Assembly: GCF_021869535.1 (NCBI RefSeq)
Contig: NW_026262668.1
Span: forward strand, 14,368,348-14,432,347
Source: Mytilus californianus
Lineage: Eukaryota > Mollusca > Bivalvia > Mytilida > Mytilidae
Length of the DNA stretch: 64,000 nucleotides
Reading direction: 5' to 3'
The notes under the pieces were generated by a model. It saw only the letters and a list, made by a program, of their open reading frames with translations. It had not been told where the DNA came from and ran no database searches. Numbering within the stretch: the first letter of the stretch is position 1; each line of letters begins with the position of its first letter. The translations under genes were made by a program, and so were the position numbers. Below, in pieces: positions 57,759-64,000 of this stretch.

Positions 57759-58009
57759 AGAACTGAGCAAAAACAATAAGTCTTCCCAAACTTCGTTTGG
57801 GAGACTTAATTATTAATAATCGACCAAGACTGAGAAGAATCTTCACAAAGTTCTATTAACACGGATGAGAATAAAATCATAAAAATATGCAAATAGTTTT
57901 AAATATTTCATTATAAATATTATATAGATCTTCAATAACTTTCTATAGGTATGTCTTTATATTACTACAGTACAAAACAGGATAATTATAATATCTTACA
58001 AAAGTCATC

Positions 58010-58290
58010 CAGCCCAAAGAATTGAGATGTAAGAAATCATTGAATTTCTTTTTCAACTATATATTGCTATACGTAAACGGCAAACATTTGAAGTTAGTAT
58101 ATAATTTTTCATTATTAAAAAAATAATTGAGCAAACGTTCAATCTGTCAATAGGGAAATTATGAGACAACCTTGATTGCGTGCATACTATATGAACTTCG
58201 ACAAAGAAGGGAAAATGTCAAGCTGAAATATATTTCATCAACGAAACTAACATCTGAAAAGGTAATTTGTAAGAAATGATAGAAAAAAAG
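58010..58290 (+). promoter_or_regulatory. First-exon module, copy 2 of 3 (ATG lost)
   Basis: Homologous to 47624-47925. The start codon position reads ACG, and the donor AAG|GTAATT is kept. Confidence 0.3.
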
Positions 58291-58696
58291 CTTAATTTTT
58301 TATAGTTTCTGATGATTAACTATTATCGTTTTTAATTAACTATTACTGTATTAACCCAGGTAACTGCAGACCACAGTTATGGAACAGTACTTCTAATGTT
58401 TTCTTTGAGAATGTTTGATATACTGAATAGAGTTATATTTAGTTTAATCGCGATATTCATATAAATATGAATAAATAAAGATACAACTGTATCAAAAATT
58501 GGTAAAAAACTGGTATGGGAATTCTTTTCAAATGTAGGCAGAGATTTGTTGTGGAAGTTGTCCAATTGCAGAAATTAATGTGAAGGGATAAGTCATACCT
58601 AGCTTTTAACGTTTATATCAAATTTTATTGAGAATTGTACTTATTCTTATGTGACTTGCATTGAAAGATTATACTATACCTACTTTATCTTACAAA

Positions 58697-58985
58697 CGCT
58701 ATCCAGCCAGAAGTATTTAGTTGTGAATATGCATTGATTTTATTAACTGCATAATTCAATACGTAAAAGGCAATAAATTGTAAATACTTTTTATGTTTTT
58801 ATCATATAAGAATAATCTGGCAAACGATCAAATTGCCAAAAGTGATATAAAACGAATACCTCGTTTGTGTGCATTATATATGTGAAACTTCTGCAAACAA
58901 GGATAACAATTAGGTTGTAGAAAATTCCGTAAATGAAAATAACATCTAAAAAGGTATGTATTGATGAATGAATAAAAATAAGCTA
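58697..58985 (+). promoter_or_regulatory. First-exon module, copy 3 of 3
   Basis: ATG at 58932, seven codons (MKITSKK), donor AAG|GTATGT. Closest to the module at 47624-47925. Confidence 0.33.
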
Positions 58986-59162
58986 GACTTTTTTTTTTTT
59001 CTCATATATAAGCTTTCCTCTTTAATTTTAAATCTGTTATTAGCTAGCTAAATAGACTGTTTTCGCATGCACAATTTTGTTGGATGTTTGTTCTAATTGA
59101 CAGATAATGAAGGTAATCGCAGTATTTCGTTGACAATTATTCAGACGTTTTATACATACAAC

Positions 59163-59188
59163 TATATATATATATATATATATATATG
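59163..59188. repeat. (AT)n microsatellite
   Basis: About 13 AT units in copy B, followed by 'ggggttctaatcctgttgag', which faintly resembles a tRNA B box. Confidence 0.85.
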
Positions 59189-59764
59189 ATGCAGGGGTTC
59201 TAATCCTGTTGAGGGAAGAACGACAATTGGCTAACGCATAGTAGATCTAACATTGTTGTGCTAAATTTCAAAGGAACTATATACAAGTTATGATGTAAGC
59301 CCTATTTGCCGGTCCAGTCGAATTATACACCCGGTCTGAAACAGAAATTACACTCATATTACGGATTTTCCCTACCTTACTTTATATAAATGCTAGGTAT
59401 TTACTTAACAGTCACAATACGCAGTATAGATATTCAATACATGTTACTGTATAGTTCATTTACTTATATCTATTGCATTTGTTCATCTTCACAATTATTT
59501 TTTTTAACGTTAGAAATGTTTTAGCAAATGCATATTTAACATTTACATGCACTGTTTGTGTGTAGCTGGTTTTTTAAATGTATTTTACCACGAAATCTAT
59601 ATTGATAAACCAAATGTTACATTTTTCTGCAAAAAAATGTTTGTAATTTTCATGAAAGTAATTGTCTCCATGATTTTGAAATCTCATCACTGCTTACTCT
59701 TTGTGATCTTCTGAAATTCATTTACTGTTAGGTGAAATAAGCTAGGAGGGTTGGCGCGCACGCA

Positions 59765-60050
59765 AAATGTTTCACCCCGCAACATTCTGTATTTGCCTGT
59801 CTATGTCAGGAGCCTATAATTTAATGGTTGTTATTTGTTGCTGTTTATCATATTTTTTTTTCATTAATTTGTTTTTGTTTTACATAAATCACGCCGTTGT
59901 TTTTCTAAGCCTTTTTATAGATTGCTATGCGGGATGGGTTTTGCTTATTGTTGAAGGCCGTACGGTGATCTATAGTTGCTAATATGCTACGTCATTTAGT
60001 CTCTGGTGGAGATTTGTCTCATTGGCAATCATACCTCATTTTATTATTTT
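59765..60050 (-). repeat. Dispersed repeat family A (subtype 2)
   Basis: Counterpart of the copy at 48395-48680 within the duplication. Confidence 0.75.
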
Positions 60051-61100
60051 GATACGTCACTGAATAAATTGCGTTATGATTGACATTATTGGTTGGGAAA
60101 AATTTGCAGGCATAAAGTAATTTTATATACTTAAGTAGATAAATGATTAAGCTTTTTTTAGTAGTCTTAAACTTGCTTTATTAAAGGATGCAACATCATC
60201 AAGTTTGATTAAACAATTTAATAAAAACTGCTGGATTGTATTTTATAAAGTGACATGCAAAATCTCCTTATTTTCTATTCATTTATTTTTTTTTATCCAA
60301 TGTGTTTGTGCTTTAAAGTGAAATGCATTAGTCTATTTTTGGTAATATATACTTTTTGGCATGCTTCAGTATTTATACATCCCGCCATTGTGTTATTGTG
60401 GTATGGTCATTTTTGTATTCTTGCTTATGTACTTCGTTTGTAGAGTGTCTATATGTCATTTTGTTTTTCTGTGTTGAAATAGTTATTTGTTTTAATAATG
60501 ATTAAGATTACAACACAATGTTGACTGATGTACCCCAATTTTTGAAAGTTTTACCTTTTATGTCTGTTTGGTTTGCTCACACATTGTTGTCAGTATAATG
60601 GAATTATATGAGACTGTCACACAAGTGAGAGGTTCAGCTAGCTATTAAACCAGTTTTAATCCACCATTTCCACATAAGGAAATGACTGTACCAAGTCAGG
60701 AATATGACACTGGCAGTTGTTTTCCGTTCGTTTGATATGTTTGAGCTTTTGATAAGGACTTAGTTTTTAATTTTCCTTGGATTCCGGTATTTTTTTTTTA
60801 TTTTTTACTTTTTGCATGATACAGGTGATAAAGTTACCTATAGCCCATGATAGTAAGATAACGAGCAACGATACTAGACTATTTAAAAGTTACATAATGT
60901 TTATTAATCAAACCGTAGTAGAACACACACACACGAGTTTAATGAATCTTCGATACTATCATTCACCGTTGTAGTAAAGTTGTGTACCAACGGTCAACCA
61001 CAATTGCAACAATATATAAATCATAACGGTTTCGTGGAGATGGATGTTAAAGTGTATTTACATCCTTATTGCGATTTAAACTATTGGATCATTTTCTTTC

Positions 61101-61270
61101 ATAAATATTTCTTTAACTTGGCAATATCATTGTGGCAAACTTCTATTGAAGGATGAAATCGTAGTACACTAAGACACCGATCTTCGGCAATAAAAAAAAC
61201 AGTCCATCTTTGTCAATCCTGATCATAGTCGAATTTATTTCGCCACGAGCAGGTTTCGACCTCAAAACCC
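61101..61270 (-). pseudogene. Decayed copy of the conserved terminal exon
   Basis: The minus strand begins SKPARGEINSTMIRIDKDG, as in 49784-49946, then a one-base loss in a T-run (about 61193-61200) shifts the frame. The acceptor AG context changed from ttttcag to ttttgag. Confidence 0.5.
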
Positions 61271-61592
61271 CGGGGCTGACAGGCTAGTAATCACTGTAGA
61301 TGACCAACTTGATCACAGTTACGGGTATGGAGGGTGCAATAAAAAGCAACAGGTTGTGAACACCATGACCAAAATAAACAAAACAGAAATCTTGTGAATA
61401 AATAACATTTGAATAACTATTTATCAGTTTTGACTTAAGGTAAGGTTTGCATACTTAGGGAGGTAACTCGAATTCAATTCGCTGCACGTCGTCGGGTCAG
61501 CGGCGCGTTTGAAACCGGGAAAATTTACATTGACGATACAAACATAATTTGCAAACAATCGACATATCGTCTGCAGAAAGAAAGATAATGTT

Positions 61593-63407
61593 ATGAACGA
61601 AAAAAAGGAAGTTTCAGTCTCAGAAGTTATTCGTCAAGCAATTGAAGGCCCGGGAGTCTAAAACCAACTCTTCACCAAGACGCCCTGCTTATGATACTGA
61701 CCACAATTATTTCGCAGGCACAGATGTGATATTCGACTTAGATTTAGATCTCGGGGCAGTTTTACTATTGACCCCGCAACAGATGACAGATGGAAGACTG
61801 GCAGGAGGGTCGTTGAGCTAGAGTCTTTAGCTCAACAGATGTACTGTACATCGTGCCACACCCCTCTGCACCTCAGTGACATAGACAGTGAGAGACGGTT
61901 TGGCCTAGGTAGCATTTTATACATCCGATGCAAGAACAGTTTGTGTTCATCTTTGAATGATATTAGGACAGGGAAGAGAAAGCAAGGAATATTTGATGTT
62001 AATTCAAAGCTAGCACTAGGTAATTATACTTCATGTTTTTTTATAAACCATACAAACACTTTTAACAACTGAATAATATTGGGACAAAAACATCCAGCTC
62101 AAGGTTCCAATATTGACAATAGTGTCCATCAGATACAAATTTATATTCTCCCCAATCTTCTCAAGATTCCATCCAGTTTCACCAGGCACTTCCTACAGGC
62201 CTGTACACAAGGGTAGTGAGAGGTGTGCAAACGCACCCCAATTTCTGATGTAAGATTAGTTATTGTACAGTTAGATATCCTACGCAGCTGGTAAATTGAC
62301 ACATTGTCAGTTATTAGCTATAGTTGTTAATTTCTGTGTCATTTGTCTAGATCTCATGTGAAAATTTGTTTCATTGGCTATCATACCACATCTTTTTTAA
62401 TTTATTTTTACCACAGCCTATGCATAGAGTTGTAAAGTAACTTTATTAGTCTGAACGAGGCATTTGAGGTGGAAATAGAGTATGTTGAAGCCTCACAGCA
62501 AACCATTTAGTTTTCCAACTGTTATACTGAAAAATGGGTGATCCTTAATCAATGTCTTACAGCATAAAATCCCAGAACTATTTTCATGATCTTCATCTAC
62601 CAAATATTGACCTTTGCTTATATAATATTATATATATTTAGAGTTGTAAGACAGAATTACAGTTGTATATATGTACACATGTCAATAATGTGATTGCGAT
62701 ACTTTTTTTGTGATTGGTCTCAATACATGTATATTATGTTTTAACAAAAATTAAAATATTTCAGCCATGGTACACACAGGAATGGGCCCGGTTCAAGTGA
62801 ACGGACTGCTAGCAACTTTGAATTTACCGCCATTGTTCCATCCACTCTGAAGAGAAGAGAACATAGAATAGACACAACTCTGGAGACCATCGCCAAAAAG
62901 TCTTGTCTAGATGCCCAAAAGGAAGAAATTGGGAAGGGAAATGTAAAGGTACAAAAAATTAATTCTGTGAATATATCCTTATGTACTGACCATTTAACCT
63001 GAAAGAGGTGTGTGTGTGTGGAGGGGGGCTTGGGGAACGTTACCCTTTGTCTGTCGGTACAAAATTGGTTTTAGTTTGCCTAAATTGTCAGAATGTTTTG
63101 AAACTTATATACAATGCTTATTACCGCAAATACAGATTTAGTTCAAATTTGGGTACCGTCAATGTTGTTGTTCTCGTGTTGTTTCCCTTTTTACCTGAAA
63201 AACTGCTGAATTGGGTTTCCATTCTATTCATTTAGTTTGCCTCAACCTAATGTTTTGAAACTTAAACACAATGTATAGTACATTAAGTTAATTAAAATTG
63301 TTTAGCACATATGAGTATGATTTGGATAATTTCTTTAAAGGTTGAAGTTAGTTTTGATGGTGGATGGCAAACAAGAGGTACAGGATGGAAATATGATAGT
63401 AGTACAG
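61593..63407 (+). pseudogene. Mutator-like transposase gene, three exons visible, frameshifted, continues right
   Basis: Exon 1 (61593-62019) encodes MNEKKEVSVSEVIRQAIEG; after a frame change come RPAYDTDHNYFAGTD; after another, FTIDPATDDRWKTGRRVVEL, a zinc-binding-like CTSC…CKNSLC region, and IFDVNSKLAL. Exon 2 (62765-62948) encodes MVHTGMGPVQVNGLLATLNL and, after a third frame change, KKSCLDAQKEE. Exon 3 (63341-63407) encodes VEVSFDGGWQTRGTG, the catalytic-domain start (D-x-x-W-x-x-R-G). This order is that of animal Mutator-like transposase-domain proteins. Donors GTAATT, GTACAA and GTGAGA with in-phase joins support real introns. Three frameshifts imply a pseudogene or a low-quality sequence. 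Confidence 0.65.
62020..62764. other. Intron of the Mutator-like gene
   Basis: Contains a family A tail in reverse orientation (62318-62400, 'tttcattggctatcatacca'). Nothing else recognised. Confidence 0.45.
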
Positions 63408-64000
63408 GTGAGATTTTTTAAATAGGCTCATTTCAGTCCGTGTATTGATTCAAGGTCTGTGCATTGTTCTTGACGCCCGTACCGAATCAATAACGGGCCA
63501 ATATAGAATCAGCAAGATCGTAACACTTTTATCAAATAATCCAAACAGTACATATGACTGGTCAGTATGGCCAGTCTGTATGACAGGAAGTAGATACAGC
63601 CCATCTATTTAGGGCCAGTCCACCAAATATGACATGAAGTAGATAAAGTTGGTTCGTACATAAAACACTTATTCTAATGGGATGATTATGGTATACCCCT
63701 GTCCGCCCGTCTTCAACACTTCGTATTATAACTCAAAAATGCTTTCATCAATTCTCATGAAACTTTCGTGAATGGTTTATATCTATTGAAGACAGCCCCC
63801 TTTCATTTATTTTAAAATTTTGATTTTGCATTTTTTAGTTTTTTTTCTTAAGAAAGGGGGGTTGTTTTCCGTTGTTCAGACAAAAACTCCAGAGCGCTAT
63901 ATGCAATTGCCCTCAAATTTTGGTGAATTGTTTACATCAATGGTCCTAAGCTCCCTTTTAGGTGAGGCTGACATAATATGTCTTTTGCAAAAGTATTTTT
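63408..64000. other. Right edge, intronic or flanking sequence
   Basis: No further Mutator exon was recognised. 63640-63960 has the look of a dispersed bivalve repeat ('aagaaaggggggttgttttc'). Confidence 0.35.

Larger units (their letters stand above)
56346..57807. mobile_element. HINE/pearl-like non-autonomous element with tandem-repeat core
   Basis: Bounded by 17-bp perfect inverted repeats AAGTCTCCCAAACGAAG (56365-56381 and, inverted, 57791-57807). The right end forms a hairpin CCCAAAC-TTC-GTTTGGG (57785-57801). The left end has a hairpin GTAACAG-GATG-CTGTTAC (56346-56363). The core is seven 133-bp repeats, then a (GAA)n microsatellite. The homologous site in copy A (about 45440-45465) lacks it. 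The layout matches Helentron-associated (HINE/DINE) and bivalve pearl-type elements; assignment is by structure only. Confidence 0.65.
55665..61420. repeat. Segmental duplication, copy B
   Basis: Direct-orientation counterpart of 44535-50070. It carries two copies of the first-exon module (58010-58290 and 58697-58985) and a decayed version of the minus-strand terminal exon. Confidence 0.78.

Noticed and set aside
59190-59225. tRNA-like 'ggggttctaatcctgttgag'
   Set aside because: Only a loose B-box resemblance, with no A box or cloverleaf.
1-64000. Bacterial-style operon, phage or defence system
   Set aside because: Introns, polyadenylation signals and animal retroelements show a eukaryotic nuclear sequence. 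No ribosome-binding sites or packed ORFs are present.

Overview
The window is eukaryotic, AT-rich and very repeat-dense. Every multi-exon gene shows GT..AG introns. Several dispersed repeats (the 'agatgtggtatgagtgccaa' family, the bivalve repeat near 8.5 kb, the Penelope-like reverse transcriptase) are of kinds I associate with marine mussels. I infer a bivalve nuclear genome, most likely Mytilus or a close relative. The species call is inference.

Layout. (1) 0.7-13.5 kb: the last three coding exons of a secreted cysteine-rich gene (ShKT domain, Thr-rich linker, Ly6/uPAR-like domain). Its introns carry an antisense DIRS-type tyrosine-recombinase retroelement (about 3.3-8.0 kb), a bivalve dispersed repeat (8.4-9.3 kb) and a FLYWCH transposon relic beside a 36-bp-arm palindrome (10.3-11.4 kb). 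(2) 13.6-23 kb and 27.5-28 kb: no firm gene. There are blocks of a large repeat family in permuted order, a 210-bp inverted repeat enclosing 2.5 kb, and one orphan exon-like ORF at 20.5 kb. (3) 24-27.3 kb: a BEL/Pao LTR-retrotransposon relic without reverse transcriptase. (4) 30.8-40.5 kb: a second copy of the cysteine-rich gene, complete in six exons, preceded by an extra paralogous set of its three 5' exons. (5) 44.5-50.1 kb and 55.7-61.4 kb: a diverged segmental duplication of 5 kb or more in direct orientation, which flanks the best single gene here, an Asteroid/ASTE1 XPG-like nuclease at 50.57-52.48 kb. A Penelope-like RT fragment (54 kb) lies between the copies. A HINE/pearl-like element with 133-bp tandem repeats sits in the second copy only. 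(6) 61.6 kb to the right edge: a frameshifted, spliced Mutator-like transposase gene that runs off the window.

The host genes do not form a pathway. The two cysteine-rich genes are tandem paralogues with identical intron phases. Their products should be extracellular: there is a signal peptide, disulfide-rich modules, Thr-rich linkers and N-glycosylation sequons. Asteroid is an unrelated intracellular nuclease-fold protein. Most other coding-like sequence is transposon debris. Notable points are the internal deletions that removed the RT core from both the DIRS and BEL copies, a 746-bp insertion with a 19-bp target-site-like duplication that splits the DIRS recombinase, and a hammerhead-ribozyme-like core in an intron of the second cysteine-rich gene.
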